Assembly (NCBI RefSeq): GCF_001074805.1
Contig: NZ_JUPI01000065.1
Location: 1 to 43,189 of the forward strand
DNA: 43,189 nucleotides
Reading direction: 5' to 3'
DNA from: Streptococcus parasanguinis
Lineage (GTDB): Bacteria; Bacillota; Bacilli; Lactobacillales; Streptococcaceae
In this document: positions 10,326 through 19,475 of the stretch, piece by piece
How positions within the stretch are numbered: position 1 is the first letter of the stretch
Layout of the letters: every line of letters starts with the position of its first letter
Translations under genes and position numbers: made by a program
Notes under the pieces: generated by a model
Databases searched by the model: none
Seen by the model: the letters and a program-made list of their open reading frames with translations, nothing else
Told to the model about the DNA's origin: nothing

Positions 10326-11585
10326 CTATTTCAAAAATAATTTCATAATATCATTCCAGGTGACAGCAATCATTAAAATAACCATTACAGCTACACCTGC
10401 AAGCGTCATATAGGTTTCTACTTCTTGTTTCAGTGGCTTTCTCCGGATCACCTCAATCAAATTGATCAAGATTTTTCCACCATCCAGGGCCGGAATCGGG
10501 ATTAGATTGAAGATCCCAATATTGATGGAGAGCATGGCCATGAGTGATAAGACTGCCGGAATCCCTAATTGAGCAGCTTGTGAGCTGGCATTGTAGATGG
10601 CAACTGGACCACCCAGTTTATTGAGACTAAAGTGGAAAATGATATCTTTCAAAGCTCCCAAAATCCGTGTCGCTGTATTCCAGGTATCTGTAAAACCAGA
10701 CAAGAGTTTATCCACAAATCCTGTCTTAAGACCGTTTGTTACACCCAGATAGTAACGATTCCCTGACTTTGTTGGCTTCACTTTAACTTCTTTTTCTTGG
10801 CCGTCTGTCTTGACCTTCAGGGTCAACTCCGGAGCTGTCTTGCTATCCTTGGTTGCTTTTTCGACAGCATCTGTCAACTCATCCCAGTTGCTAACGGTAT
10901 CGTTGTTTACCTGAAGGATCTGAACATTGCTTTTGACACCAACCTTGGCCAGCGCCCCATCGGGTGCCACCTGAACATTGTTGCTGTAGTAGTCAATCGC
11001 ACCGCCTCGCATAAAGGCTAAGAGGGAGTAGACAACAATACTGAGGATAAAGTTGTTCATAGGACCCGCAAAGTTGGTGATTAACCGTCCCCAAATGCTG
11101 GCATTCTGATACTGAACATCTCTCGGTGCAATCCGCACTTCTGTCCCATCTTCTTCAACGATGGTCGCATCATGATCGACATCATAGGTCTTTGTCTCAT
11201 CGAGAACCAAGCCCGTGATTTCTAATTTATCTTCAAAGTCAAACTGGGTGACATTCATAGGAAGGGCTGTCTGATCCAGATTCTTTCCTGAAAGATTGAT
11301 CCGGATGACCATACCAGCCTCATTTACCGTCAAACTGACTGGAGTCCCGGTCTTAATCTCCGTGGTATCCTCACCCCAGCCAGCCATACGCACATAGCCA
11401 CCTAAAGGTAGGATCCGAATGGTATAAGCTGTCCCATCCTGACCTATATGGGCAAAGATTTTCGGCCCCATCCCGATCGAGAATTCTCTCACCAAGATGC
11501 CCGATTTTTTCGCAAAATAGAAATGACCAAACTCGTGGACGAGTACAATCACTCCAAAAATAACAATAAAAGCAACTAACTGCAT
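10326..11585 (-). CDS. eep: RseP/Eep-type site-2 intramembrane metalloprotease
   Basis: A zinc intramembrane protease that cuts within membrane segments. In streptococci and enterococci Eep processes lipoprotein signal peptides and peptide pheromone precursors and helps regulated proteolysis. It has 419 residues with HEFGH at 17-21 in the first membrane helix, a PDZ-like domain in the middle (about 200-285), and the third ligand motif [11 protein letters not shown] at 360-370 (Asp368). About four membrane helices are visible, the last near the C-terminus. It lies 36 bases after cdsA and 15 bases before proS. Confidence 0.94.
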   Translation of the reverse strand: MQLVAFIVIFGVIVLVHEFGHFYFAKKSGILVREFSIGMGPKIFAHIGQDGTAYTIRILPLGGYVRMAGWGEDTTEIKTGTPVSLTVNEAGMVIRINLSGKNLDQTALPMNVTQFDFEDKLEITGLVLDETKTYDVDHDATIVEEDGTEVRIAPRDVQYQNASIWGRLITNFAGPMNNFILSIVVYSLLAFMRGGAIDYYSNNVQVAPDGALAKVGVKSNVQILQVNNDTVSNWDELTDAVEKATKDSKTAPELTLKVKTDGQEKEVKVKPTKSGNRYYLGVTNGLKTGFVDKLLSGFTDTWNTATRILGALKDIIFHFSLNKLGGPVAIYNASSQAAQLGIPAVLSLMAMLSINIGIFNLIPIPALDGGKILINLIEVIRRKPLKQEVETYMTLAGVAVMVILMIAVTWNDIMKLFLK

Positions 11586-11621
11586 CGTTTTATACGTAGT
11601 TTCCTTTCTATCTCTTCTGTC

Positions 11622-12425
11622 TTAGAACAAGCCCAAGAAATGCATCAAGGGGAAAACAAAAATCAAACTATCAAAGCGGTCTAAGACACCACCATGTCCT
11701 GGGATAAATTTCCCTGAATCCTTGACACCAAAGTGGCGTTTGATCGCACTCTCTACCAAATCTCCAAACTGACCTGCAATACTAAAGAGGATGGTAAAGA
11801 AGATCATGGTGATCAACCCATGTCCACCGGCCACAGAGCGATCCACGATCATATAGATCACAGTCACCGCAACTGCAGACAAAATTCCCCCAAGACTTCC
11901 TTCAATCGTTTTATTGGGAGAGACCGTAGGCATGAGCTTGCGTTTTCCAAAGCGACTTCCTACCAGATAAGCACCGGAATCCGTAGCCCAGACAATAAAG
12001 AGAGCTAATAAAACCTTGTCGATACCAGCGATTCGTGCATCTACTAGGGAGTGGAAACCGAGTCCCACATAGAAGCTAGAAGCAATGGGATAGACTACAT
12101 CTTCATAATTATAATTTTGAGCAAGAACAGTTGTTCCCATGAGAATCAAGACAACCAACCCATAGGCAATCATATTGCCATCTGCTGGAAGGTAAGGCAG
12201 ATAGTCCTCAATCGGCAAGGTTAAGACAAAGGCCGCCAACATGGCTAGCGCTCCTTCAAAGGTCGCTGTTTCAAGCCCCTTCATCTTGAGCAATTCATGA
12301 ACGCCTAACATAGCGATCAAACCAATCACAATCTGGAAGAACATCCCTCCAACCATTACTGTTGGAATGAAAAAGAGCAGGGCAATTCCTCCAAAAATTA
12401 CACGTTTTTGTAAATCTTTCGTCAT
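11622..12425 (-). CDS. cdsA: CdsA, phosphatidate cytidylyltransferase
   Basis: Makes CDP-diacylglycerol from phosphatidate and CTP, the branch point to phosphatidylglycerol and cardiolipin. It is a polytopic membrane protein of 267 residues with the family signature near the C-terminus (SAIKRHFGVKDSGKFIPGHG, then GVLDRFDS). Two ATGs are adjacent; the second (12425) has the better spacing to GGAG. It lies nine bases downstream of uppS, with which it is probably co-transcribed. Confidence 0.95.
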   Translation of the reverse strand: MTKDLQKRVIFGGIALLFFIPTVMVGGMFFQIVIGLIAMLGVHELLKMKGLETATFEGALAMLAAFVLTLPIEDYLPYLPADGNMIAYGLVVLILMGTTVLAQNYNYEDVVYPIASSFYVGLGFHSLVDARIAGIDKVLLALFIVWATDSGAYLVGSRFGKRKLMPTVSPNKTIEGSLGGILSAVAVTVIYMIVDRSVAGGHGLITMIFFTILFSIAGQFGDLVESAIKRHFGVKDSGKFIPGHGGVLDRFDSLIFVFPLMHFLGLF

Positions 12426-12434
12426 CATCTTCTC

Positions 12435-13184
12435 CTAAACACCGCCAAATCTCCGATGGCGATGGCTATATTCTACTATGGCACTTCGTAGTGCTTCCTC
12501 TCCAAAATCTGGCCACATCACATCTGTGAAATACAACTCACTGTATGCGGCCTGCCAAGGAAGGAAATTACTCAAACGGATTTCTCCGCTGGTACGGATA
12601 ATCAAATCCGGATCCCTTAGGACACGTGGCAAACTCTCGGTATAGAGATAATCTGCGATCACCTCTTCTGTGATATCTTCTGGACTGAACTTCGCGTCCA
12701 AGACTTCATGAGCGATCTGCTTCACAGCCTGAGTAATCTCTGCACGTCCACCATAATTGAGTGCGAAATTCAGGATCAAGCCAGTATTGAGGTGGGTCAT
12801 CGCTTCTGCTCTTTCCAAAGCTTCTAATGTTTCTTTGGGTAATTTCTTAGTGTCACCGATCATTTGAATCTTGACATTATTGCGATGCAATTCAGGGACA
12901 AAGCGATCATAAAACTCAACTGGCAAGTGCATGATAAACTTGACTTCATCTTCAGGGCGTGTCCAGTTTTCCGTCGAAAAGGCATAGACCGTCAAGACCT
13001 GAACTCCCATATTTTTTGCTGCAATCGTCACTTCTTGGAGAGCTTCCATCCCCGCCTTATGACCAAAGACGCGCGGTTGCATCCGCTTTTTCGCCCAACG
13101 ACCATTGCCATCCATAATGATGCCAATATGTTTCGGGACTTCTAAAGGGATCTCGATTTTTTCTTTCTTCTTAAAACGAAACAT
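12435..13184 (-). CDS. uppS: UppS, undecaprenyl diphosphate synthase (cis-prenyltransferase)
   Basis: Condenses isopentenyl diphosphate units onto farnesyl diphosphate to make the C55 carrier for peptidoglycan and wall polymers. It has 249 residues with the diagnostic MDGNGRWAKKR near the N-terminus (Asp25 as the metal-binding catalytic residue) and the conserved RTSGEIRLSNFLPWQ segment near the C-terminus. It is the first gene of the uppS-cdsA-eep-proS run; an extended -10 (TGGTATAAT) lies about 33 bases before the ATG. Confidence 0.96.
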   Translation of the reverse strand: MFRFKKKEKIEIPLEVPKHIGIIMDGNGRWAKKRMQPRVFGHKAGMEALQEVTIAAKNMGVQVLTVYAFSTENWTRPEDEVKFIMHLPVEFYDRFVPELHRNNVKIQMIGDTKKLPKETLEALERAEAMTHLNTGLILNFALNYGGRAEITQAVKQIAHEVLDAKFSPEDITEEVIADYLYTESLPRVLRDPDLIIRTSGEIRLSNFLPWQAAYSELYFTDVMWPDFGEEALRSAIVEYSHRHRRFGGV

Positions 13185-13216
13185 GTTTTTCTACCTATTT
13201 CAATATTTATCGCTTC

Positions 13217-13222
13217 ATTATA
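13217..13222 (-). promoter_or_regulatory. -10 element of the uppS operon
   Basis: TATAAT on the minus strand preceded by TGG (extended -10), with no convincing -35. Start predicted near 13210, a leader of about 26 bases. Confidence 0.6.
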
Positions 13223-13312
13223 CCATAAATCCCCATAAAATAGGGACACTGGCCTCTATTTTGAACGAGCAGGGCTTTCCTTCATCGTGCAATTCCATTT
13301 GCCCACCAAAAA

Positions 13313-13330
13313 AAGAGGCTCTTGCCTCTT
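13313..13330 (-). terminator. Terminator after yajC
   Basis: AAGAGGC/GCCTCTT stem (13324-13330 with 13313-13319) and a four-base loop, followed on the minus strand by TTTTTTTGG. It lies ten bases after the yajC stop. Confidence 0.85.
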
Positions 13331-13339
13331 CTTTGACGA

Positions 13340-13666
13340 TTATTCTTCGATAGCTGAATCGACATCTGAGCTAGCAGATTCTGTAACAGTGGCTGAGATC
13401 CCTTCTGATACAGGAAGAACTGTTTTGATCGCTCCCAATTCAAAGGTCAGGTAGACACCATCAACATCCAAGACAACGGTCTTGCGATCTGTATCGACTT
13501 CATCGATGGTTCCGTACAAGCCACCAATCGTGATGACTTCATTTCCTTTTTGAAGTTTATTCAAACTTTCCATCCGTTTTTGGTACTGTTTCTTTTGGCT
13601 ACGGCTCATGAAGTACATCAAACCGACCATAAGAACAAGCATAATTAGCAAACTTCCGCCTTGCAT
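13340..13666 (-). CDS. yajC: YajC, Sec translocase accessory membrane protein
   Basis: A 108-residue single-span membrane protein that associates with SecDF-YidC in other bacteria. It has an N-terminal membrane helix (about residues 4-20), the typical basic stretch SRSQKKQYQKRMESLNKLQKG, the conserved GxxVITIGGLYGTIDEVD segment and an acidic Ser/Glu-rich tail. The start follows AAAGGAG by six bases. It is a single-gene unit with its own promoter and terminator. Confidence 0.92.
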   Translation of the reverse strand: MQGGSLLIMLVLMVGLMYFMSRSQKKQYQKRMESLNKLQKGNEVITIGGLYGTIDEVDTDRKTVVLDVDGVYLTFELGAIKTVLPVSEGISATVTESASSDVDSAIEE

Positions 13667-13697
13667 ATGTTTCTCCTTTAATTTTCATATATGCTAT

Positions 13698-13726
13698 ACT
13701 ATATCAAATTTCGCCCGTCTTTTCAA
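13698..13726 (-). promoter_or_regulatory. yajC promoter
   Basis: TTGAAA (13721-13726), 17 bases, TATAGT (13698-13703) on the minus strand; predicted leader about 25 bases. Confidence 0.7.
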
Positions 13727-13787
13727 GTTTTCCCATCCTCTTCAAGCAAAATCAGACTCCAGTATCAGATTTTGATGCAAAAGAAAA

Positions 13788-13802
13788 AACCACGAAAAGT
13801 GG
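13788..13802 (-). terminator. Terminator of the small HTH-like gene
   Basis: CCAC/GTGG stem with a five-base loop (13790-13802), followed on the minus strand by TTTTTTC, eight bases after the stop codon at 13811. Confidence 0.7.
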
Positions 13803-13810
13803 GCTACTGA

Positions 13811-14056
13811 CTAGTCAATCGTAATGCCATACTTTTCGTGATTCTCATCATACCAATCAATCAAGGCCAAAGCCGTTTGATAGGTAATATTTTTGATTTT
13901 ACTCGTTCCCTTAGTCAAAGTCGCCAAGCTCATTTTGCTGATGTTTGTTTCAGTTGCGACACGATAGCTCGTCAAGCGACCATCAACCATCAGTTGAACA
14001 ACGGCTTCTACTTTTCTGTATTCGGGAGTTGAGTAGATATCAATTGTATTGCTCAT
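13811..14056 (-). CDS. Small putative HTH DNA-binding protein
   Basis: An 81-residue protein of no recognised name. Residues about 28-62 (LTSYRVATETNISKMSLATL and onward) look like a Cro/CI-type helix-turn-helix: a partner helix, a recognition helix and a following helix ending LALIDWYDEN. ATG 14056 is chosen over TTG 14074 because GGAAG lies close upstream. It is monocistronic, with a TATAAT -10 (14092-14097) and its own terminator. A regulatory role is inferred from the motif only. The upstream DNA at 14165-14194 has TTTTAGCC twice, which could be an operator. Confidence 0.65.
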   Translation of the reverse strand: MSNTIDIYSTPEYRKVEAVVQLMVDGRLTSYRVATETNISKMSLATLTKGTSKIKNITYQTALALIDWYDENHEKYGITID

Positions 14057-14091
14057 CTTACTTCCATTCCTCAAATTTTATTCTTGTATAG

Positions 14092-14097
14092 ATTATA
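14092..14097 (-). promoter_or_regulatory. -10 element of small HTH-like gene
   Basis: TATAAT on the minus strand about 35 bases before ATG 14056. The -35 region is AT-rich with no clear hexamer. Confidence 0.5.
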
Positions 14098-14234
14098 TAC
14101 TTATTTTCTTTATTTATTAATAAATTTGCTCAAATTGGGTTAATTTCACTAATTATTGATGTTTTTTTAGCCCAAATAGGGGAATTTTAGCCTTATACAG
14201 CGAATAATTTCCCCCAGGTGGGAAGAAAAAATAA

Positions 14235-14257
14235 AGGCTGCTATCATATAGCAGCCT
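14235..14257 (-). terminator. Terminator of clpL
   Basis: Perfect 10-bp stem AGGCTGCTAT/ATAGCAGCCT with a three-base loop, followed on the minus strand by TTATTTTTTC, 23 bases after the clpL stop. Confidence 0.9.
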
Positions 14258-14280
14258 CTATTTTCACAAACTAATTCGCC

Positions 14281-16410
14281 TTATTCTGCTTGTTTATCAG
14301 TGTTCTCTTCTTTCTTTGTGTCTTTTTCTCTGATCACAAGTACACCATCTTCCATATCAGCTTCTAGATGTTTAGCATCAAGGTTATCCAAGTGGAAGTC
14401 TGTGACTTTGTCACGGATTTGTTGTTCAACTACCCGACGGAGTGGACGAACACCCATCACTTCATCATAACCTTCTTCAGTCATGTATTCTTTAGCTGCA
14501 TCGCTCACAGCCAAGTCGATTTCTTTCTTAGAAAGGGTCTTATTGACATCTACCAACATCAAATCCACGATCTTAGAAAGGTCTTCCTTGCTCAAGTGCG
14601 AGAATTCAATCACAGCGTTGAAACGGTTCAAGAATTCTGGACGGAAGTAAGGTTTCAAACGATCCATGAGTTCTGGTTTATCCGCATCTTCTGTCAAGTT
14701 GGCTTCGTAACCAAAGCCAGCGTTTGAAGTAGCGATAATTACCGTGTTCTTGAAGTTGACCGTATTCCCTTGACCATCTGTCAAACGACCATCGTCCAAA
14801 ACTTGGAGGAGAAGGGTGATCACTTGAGGATCCGCCTTTTCAATTTCGTCAAGAAGGACGATTGAGTAAGGGTTACGACGAACACGTTCTGTCAAAGTAT
14901 TGCTATTGTCATCATAACCAACATAACCAGCTGTTGTACCAATCAATTTAGAAACGGCTGTACGGTCGCTGTATTCTGACATGTCCAAACGGATGATGGC
15001 ATCTTTGGTTCCGAACATATCAAGAGCCAATTGTTTAGCCAATTCCGTCTTACCGACACCAGTCGGACCTACAAAGAGGAAGCTTCCGATTGGACGGTTA
15101 CCTTCGTCAAATCCTGCACGGTTCCGACGGATAGCACGTGCCACTGCTTCAACAGCCTTGTCTTGACCGATAACCTTGGTTTGCAAACGGTGACCCATAT
15201 CTTTCAAACGTTCGATATCAGTTGCACCCATTTGTGACACTGGAATACCAGTCATCCGTTCTACTGATTCAGCCACATCGTTGATTGTTGCTGTTACTTT
15301 ATGGTCTTCTGTATGGTTTTCAATTTTCTTTTCAAGTTCTTCGATACGAACTTTTGCTTTCAAAGCTGCTTCGTAATCTTCTTTCGCCGCAGCTTCTTCT
15401 TGTTTGGTTTTTTCTTCTTCAATTTCATGTTCCACAGCATGAACATCTGTTACCGGATGTTGAGCCGCCAAGTGAGCAGCTGTCACATCGACCAAGTCAA
15501 TGGCCTTATCAGGCAAGCTACGTTGTGGAATGTATTGGATCGAATAATCAACCGCTACTTTCAAAACTTCATCTGGCAAGATGACATTGTGGTGTTTTTC
15601 ATAAAGATCACGGATCCCTTGGAGAATCTTGAACGTATCTTCAGCTGATGGAGCATTGACTTTCACTTCGTTGAAACGACGAGCAAGAGCCGCATTCTTC
15701 AAGATGGTGTTACGATATTCATCTTGAGTAGTTGCCCCAATGACTGTCAATTCCCCACGTGAAAGAGCCGGTTTGATGATATCCGCAAGTCCTTTAGATC
15801 CTTGACCATCACCTGTGCTACCTGCACCAAGAATTTGATGGATTTCATCAAAGAAGAGAATAACATTTCCCATCGCCTTGACTTCTTGGATCAGATTTTG
15901 AATATTTTCTTCAAAGCTACCACGGTATTGAGTCCCTGCTTCAAGACCAGAAATATCAATGGAGATGACTTCTTTGTTCTTGATGGCAGCTGGAACGTCC
16001 CCGTTCACAATAGCTTGTGCCAAACCTTCTACAACTGCTGTTTTACCAACACCGGCATCCCCTACAAGGACAGGGTTGTTCTTAGTACGACGAGACAAGA
16101 TTTCAGCCGTTTCTTGAATTTCTTTATTGCGTCCGATAACCGGATCCAATTTTCCTTCACGTGCTTCTTCGGTCAAGTTGCGGCCAAGTTTTGCAAGGAT
16201 CCCATCTTGTTTCATTCCTTTACCTTGATGGTGTTGCGCTTGCTCACTTCCTTCATTTGGAAGTTGACCAGTTTGACGGTAGATAGCGAATTCTTCTGGT
16301 GTCACTTCACGACCATTAATCATGTAGCGACGGCTTTCAGAACGAAAACCACCCATGTTGCCCATTAGTTGATTGAAAAGATCATCCATATTGTTAAAGT
16401 TGTTGTTCAT
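14281..16410 (-). CDS. clpL: ClpL, Hsp100/Clp-family AAA+ chaperone
   Basis: A cytoplasmic ATP-dependent disaggregase of the ClpL group, linked to heat, acid and antibiotic tolerance in streptococci. It has 709 residues and two AAA+ modules: Walker A at GDAGVGKT (117-124) and GPTGVGKT (448-455), with Walker B ILFFDEIH in the first. A short coiled-coil middle domain lies around 325-365. The N-terminus is the Asn/Met-rich ClpL type, without the double Clp_N domain of ClpC or the zinc finger of ClpE, and no ClpP-binding loop was recognised. It is monocistronic with a perfect consensus promoter and a 240-base structured leader containing a small ORF. No CIRCE or CtsR heptad pair was seen. Confidence 0.95.
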   Translation of the reverse strand: MNNNFNNMDDLFNQLMGNMGGFRSESRRYMINGREVTPEEFAIYRQTGQLPNEGSEQAQHHQGKGMKQDGILAKLGRNLTEEAREGKLDPVIGRNKEIQETAEILSRRTKNNPVLVGDAGVGKTAVVEGLAQAIVNGDVPAAIKNKEVISIDISGLEAGTQYRGSFEENIQNLIQEVKAMGNVILFFDEIHQILGAGSTGDGQGSKGLADIIKPALSRGELTVIGATTQDEYRNTILKNAALARRFNEVKVNAPSAEDTFKILQGIRDLYEKHHNVILPDEVLKVAVDYSIQYIPQRSLPDKAIDLVDVTAAHLAAQHPVTDVHAVEHEIEEEKTKQEEAAAKEDYEAALKAKVRIEELEKKIENHTEDHKVTATINDVAESVERMTGIPVSQMGATDIERLKDMGHRLQTKVIGQDKAVEAVARAIRRNRAGFDEGNRPIGSFLFVGPTGVGKTELAKQLALDMFGTKDAIIRLDMSEYSDRTAVSKLIGTTAGYVGYDDNSNTLTERVRRNPYSIVLLDEIEKADPQVITLLLQVLDDGRLTDGQGNTVNFKNTVIIATSNAGFGYEANLTEDADKPELMDRLKPYFRPEFLNRFNAVIEFSHLSKEDLSKIVDLMLVDVNKTLSKKEIDLAVSDAAKEYMTEEGYDEVMGVRPLRRVVEQQIRDKVTDFHLDNLDAKHLEADMEDGVLVIREKDTKKEENTDKQAE

Positions 16411-16527
16411 AGTTGTTACCTCTAATTTACATAATTTTTATTTATTCTTAGGAATAAGCAGACCAATTGGCTGCTGTTTGGTTGTTTACATAATTTTAAT
16501 TCATTTATTTAATAATAGCCCTACAGG

Positions 16528-16584
16528 CTAACCGTTTCTATTCTTCCTTTTATCAATTAGTTGTCTTAATTCTGGAAATAGCAT
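16528..16584 (-). CDS. Leader peptide (uORF) in the clpL 5' region
   Basis: An 18-codon ORF, MLFPELRQLIDKRKNRNG, ends at TAG 16528. It has the best ribosome-binding site of the area (AAGGAG, eight bases before ATG) and lies 67 bases inside the predicted transcript. Its stop is followed by a small hairpin (TAGCC-N5-GGCTA), and two more hairpins (AGCAGaCC/GGCTGCT near 16459-16475; TTATTC/GAATAA at 16442-16457) lie between it and clpL. This suggests translation-dependent control of clpL. It may instead be an unconserved chance ORF; comparison between species would decide. Confidence 0.5.
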   Translation of the reverse strand: MLFPELRQLIDKRKNRNG

Positions 16585-16657
16585 ATTACCATCTCCTTTC
16601 CACTATTGATCTTGTAAACTCTTGAGATTTTCCAACCTCTTTTTGTTTACATAAATT

Positions 16658-16686
16658 ATTATAACGCAGATTTATTTCTTTGTCAA
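16658..16686 (-). promoter_or_regulatory. clpL promoter
   Basis: Perfect consensus on the minus strand: TTGACA (16681-16686), 17 bases, TATAAT (16658-16663). Start near 16651, so the leader is about 240 bases. Confidence 0.85.
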
Positions 16687-16721
16687 CACTTTTTTACATA
16701 ATTTTTTAAAATTCATAAAAA

Positions 16722-16743
16722 AATCTGGATGTCATTCCAGATT
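16722..16743 (-). terminator. Terminator of the TslA-like cassette
   Basis: AATCTGG/CCAGATT stem (16722-16728 with 16737-16743), followed on the minus strand by TTTTTATG, 24 bases after the last gene of the cassette. Confidence 0.8.
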
Positions 16744-16766
16744 CCACATTTTATAGAAGTTCTTGG

Positions 16767-17066
16767 CTAGATAGATTTAAATTTCCCAGCTTTTTCTTGA
16801 ATAGCCGTCTGTACATTTTTAGCAAATTGCCCCACCATGGATCGGTCTAGTTGCTTTCCGACTACCTGGACGTCTTCTTCAGCTACTGTTGCAATCGCAG
16901 TCAATTCATCATTGAAGCGTTTCTCGATTCCTGCCTTGCAGGTCAATAAAATGGGGGCATAGACAACCCGTATTAATTCTTTTTCAAGTTTCTTTCTGCT
17001 TTCGATGATCCTCATCTTATCTTTCATATCTAAATCAAAGAAATCTTTGACAGGACTATCACCCAT
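16767..17066 (-). CDS. Small helical type VII partner protein (TlaA2-like candidate)
   Basis: A 99-residue, all-helical, charged protein without signal peptide or WXG turn. It is the last gene of the cassette. By position it corresponds to the second small partner gene after tslA in staphylococci, where TlaA1 and TlaA2 bind the C-terminal helical domain of TslA to form the composite export signal. A weak hydrophobic patch (VVYAPILLTC, about residues 34-43) separates two helical halves, as expected for a helical hairpin. A strong AGGAGG box precedes ATG 17066 and an 18-base gap separates it from the preceding gene. Assignment is from gene order, size and helical character; sequence homology was not tested. 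Confidence 0.65.
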   Translation of the reverse strand: MGDSPVKDFFDLDMKDKMRIIESRKKLEKELIRVVYAPILLTCKAGIEKRFNDELTAIATVAEEDVQVVGKQLDRSMVGQFAKNVQTAIQEKAGKFKSI

Positions 17067-17084
17067 ACTTCCTCCTCTTCTATA

Positions 17085-17444
17085 CTATGAAACTTTATCT
17101 TGTGCAATTTCCTCTTCCAACTGGCATCTCTCTTTACGGTAGGATTGCCATAAATTCTCTTCTTCAGTGTCGATCTGTTTTATGGCTACTTGCGCTGCAT
17201 CTCTAGCTTCGAGATCATACTCTTCTATACAGCGATGGAGGGACTCCCATGCACAACTGCTATCAACCTCCTGCTTTTGTAAAAAGGAAGCTGCCATCGC
17301 ATACTCTTCTTCCAACATCCTGGTGAAGAGCTGCTGTTTTCTTTCCACCAAGCAACGCTTTTCATCGAGCTCCAAGCGCGCTTTTTGAAATTCTCTTTCC
17401 AAGTGATCTAGTTGCTTTTCCCTTTTCGAAGGAGTAGATGACAT
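17085..17444 (-). CDS. Small coiled-coil type VII partner protein (TlaA1-like candidate)
   Basis: A 119-residue, strongly charged helical protein with heptad-like Leu spacing (from KREKQLDHLEREFQKARLEL to the C-terminal ENLWQSYRKERCQLEEEI). It has no signal peptide. ATG 17444 overlaps the stop of the lipase gene as TAATG, a typical coupling arrangement; an in-frame GTG at 17465 with GGAG ten bases upstream is an alternative start adding seven residues. It sits directly after the tslA-like gene, where TlaA1 is found in staphylococci, and probably helps carry the lipase to EssC. Function is inferred from context and fold type. Confidence 0.65.
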   Translation of the reverse strand: MSSTPSKREKQLDHLEREFQKARLELDEKRCLVERKQQLFTRMLEEEYAMAASFLQKQEVDSSCAWESLHRCIEEYDLEARDAAQVAIKQIDTEEENLWQSYRKERCQLEEEIAQDKVS

Positions 17445-19054
17445 TAATAAGCTAGTTGTTCCCACTGGTTCATTTCTCCTGCAATTTCTTGATCTTTTGT
17501 TTTTAAGAGCTCAATTCCTGCATTCACTTGCTCGTTTAAAGCATGAAATTCATTCGATAAGGACTGATACGCAGCCAAACGATTGTCGAACTTTTCTCTT
17601 ACTTCAGTGACAACTGTTTGCCTTGTTGCACCAGCCTGTGCATAGGCCTCTTCTACTTCCGTAAGATTGAGAATGAAACCTTTCGGAACGGTCTGTAATA
17701 CTTTCTCTAAAGCTTCTAAATCCGTATCCAGTTGTACCTTAGATTTCTGAGCTTGCTCCAGCCCTTCATCCACTACTCGAATCAGCTCATCAGAAGCCAA
17801 GCGCGCCTGCAAGGCATCGAGATAGATTTGTTCACTTGAACTCAGTCCACCACCTGTTTTTTGTAATTTATCCTTTAGGCGATAGTAAACCTTCATCCGC
17901 TCTTCAATGATTTCCTTCCGAGTGATGGCTTCCGTTCCCTTTTCAAGAACCAAACTCCCATCCTTATCATAAATATAACCATGCATCATGTGCTGCAAGC
18001 CGGTATTTTTCAAATCCTTAGTTTTGAGGTGCTTGACAATCCCACTGGATTCCTTGCTTCCAGAATCCTGATAGCCCAAGCTAACCAAATCTTTATGGTC
18101 AATGTGGTTGTAGATCTTATACTTCAGCGCATCTATACGCGCTTTTTGCTCTGGTGTTAAGATGGAGTAGGCATTAGGACCATTGTATAGATGGACGGTC
18201 CCAATATGAGAAGCTTCCTCTTCCGTCAAACAGGCAAGAGCATACTGAATATTCATAGATCCCAGAGAGTGACCGTATAGATCTATCTTGGCATTGGGGT
18301 ATTTTCGGATCACCTCTTTCAAATGAGCTGCAGCATCTTTAAACTGCGGAGGCGGGAAAGTCCCTCTATCTTTGTTGTATTCTTTTAAAATGGTAGCTCC
18401 AATAAATACTGGAAACTTTGCTTGACTATCAATTAGAATGTCCGTTCCCATACCATATAGATTTGCTTTCGCCTCACGATAAGCATTTGTTATTGGATTA
18501 CTCCTAATACTCTTGACAAAACTTTTTACATTATTTCCAACATTTTTATCAAGTAAACTAAACGGATAACTAATCAGCTCCGAAATATTATAATCGGCAG
18601 TTTCATCCCTTTTTTTCAAATTCTCCTTAATCTTATCTCTGGTGAATCTTTTCGCATAATCTGTCGCATAGTTCGCCGCTCCATTGGGACCAAGAATGTT
18701 AGAAGCCGCTGGCAAATCTGTTTTTACCCAATCCGTAAATGTATCATGGAGCAACTTTTGTGTACTTGTTTCTGTTTCCGACCCCTTCATCAGGACTGTC
18801 ACATCATGGATTTGGGCACGCGCTTCATCAGAAGCAGAATAGGGGACTGGATCTTGTTCAACACCCTTGCCACTATCCGTTAGTACGAAGACCTGTTCTT
18901 CATTGCCATTTACACTATCATAGATGTGAGCTAAGTTACCAATATAATCATCTCCATCGTTAATAGAATAATCTTGCCCCATTTCTAACGGTTGATATTC
19001 CAATAAGGATGTTTTCTGATGTTGAAGATCCGAAAAATTAGAATTAATGACCAT
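17444..19054 (-). CDS. TslA-like reverse-architecture type VII lipase effector
   Basis: A 536-residue protein with no signal peptide. The N-terminal part (to about residue 370) is an alpha/beta hydrolase: the nucleophile elbow is GHSLG with Ser263, preceded by KIDLY and followed by a helix (MNIQYALAC). Asp in NHIDHKD (about 316-322) and His in QHMMHG (about 354-359) are the likely remaining triad members. From about 375 to the end it is helical and coiled-coil-like. This lipase-first, helical-domain-last order is that of S. aureus TslA, a phospholipase A exported by type VII secretion with TlaA1/TlaA2 and blocked by the lipoprotein TilA. ATG 19054 is preferred over GTG 19057 for spacing to AGAGGAG and overlaps the end of the preceding lipoprotein gene by 11 bases. 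A non-exported lipase is possible but fits the neighbours less well. Confidence 0.8.
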   Translation of the reverse strand: MVINSNFSDLQHQKTSLLEYQPLEMGQDYSINDGDDYIGNLAHIYDSVNGNEEQVFVLTDSGKGVEQDPVPYSASDEARAQIHDVTVLMKGSETETSTQKLLHDTFTDWVKTDLPAASNILGPNGAANYATDYAKRFTRDKIKENLKKRDETADYNISELISYPFSLLDKNVGNNVKSFVKSIRSNPITNAYREAKANLYGMGTDILIDSQAKFPVFIGATILKEYNKDRGTFPPPQFKDAAAHLKEVIRKYPNAKIDLYGHSLGSMNIQYALACLTEEEASHIGTVHLYNGPNAYSILTPEQKARIDALKYKIYNHIDHKDLVSLGYQDSGSKESSGIVKHLKTKDLKNTGLQHMMHGYIYDKDGSLVLEKGTEAITRKEIIEERMKVYYRLKDKLQKTGGGLSSSEQIYLDALQARLASDELIRVVDEGLEQAQKSKVQLDTDLEALEKVLQTVPKGFILNLTEVEEAYAQAGATRQTVVTEVREKFDNRLAAYQSLSNEFHALNEQVNAGIELLKTKDQEIAGEMNQWEQLAY

Positions 19055-19439
19055 CACTTTCTCCTCTTATTAGTCTCGTTAACTTTTTTGGCATCCCAGA
19101 CGCTGCAACGGTATATTCCCCAGAATCTTCCTCTTGAACTGTCATATTGATTATTAATGTATCATCATTATTAATGACTACCTCTAGAATCATTCCTCCC
19201 ATTGGGTTATATTTTAATTTGTCTTTTAAAATCCTATAAGTCTTTATTTTCCCATTTGGAGTTAATGCCTCCGGATCCTGTTTTTTTAAATATTTTTCAA
19301 TCGCCACTTTCATTTGCTTACTCTCTGCGATTTGAATCATTTCTTGTTTCTTGGCAGATTGTCCATTAAAAAAGCTACAACCTCCCAAACTTAAACCAAA
19401 TAGTATCATAACTAATACAATAAATTTACTTTTTTTCAT
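19044..19439 (-). CDS. Small lipoprotein, candidate TilA-type immunity protein
   Basis: A 131-residue predicted lipoprotein: lipobox LGGC with Cys21, then a compact domain with helices (MIQIAESKQMKVAIEKYL) and strands (GGMILEVVINNDDTLIINMTVQ). It overlaps the start of the lipase gene, so the two are translationally coupled. A surface lipoprotein made with the toxin is what an anti-lipase immunity protein should be; in S. aureus TilA holds the same place. By eye the family resembles small DUF1310-type lipoproteins of Streptococcus and Listeria, which I could not verify. A TATAAT promoter and GTAAC motifs lie upstream at 19476-19562. Confidence 0.7.
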   Translation of the reverse strand: MKKSKFIVLVMILFGLSLGGCSFFNGQSAKKQEMIQIAESKQMKVAIEKYLKKQDPEALTPNGKIKTYRILKDKLKYNPMGGMILEVVINNDDTLIINMTVQEEDSGEYTVAASGMPKKLTRLIRGESDGH

Positions 19440-19475
19440 CTTCTTCCCATTCTTTCTTCAGGTTTCTTAGAATTT

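Larger units (their letters stand above)
16426..16707. repeat. Four copies of TTTACATAA(T)TTTT across the clpL leader and promoter
   Basis: Near-identical copies begin at 16426, 16485, 16646 and 16693, all in the same orientation. Read as mRNA they are AAAATTATGTAAA: one at the transcript start, one mid-leader and one just before the clpL ribosome-binding site, and the fourth lies just upstream of the -35. They may be operators, RNA elements or relics of leader duplication. Confidence 0.55.

Noticed and set aside
16411-16700. CIRCE or CtsR operator at clpL
   Set aside because: Neither the TTAGCACTC inverted repeat nor paired GGTCAAA heptads could be found.
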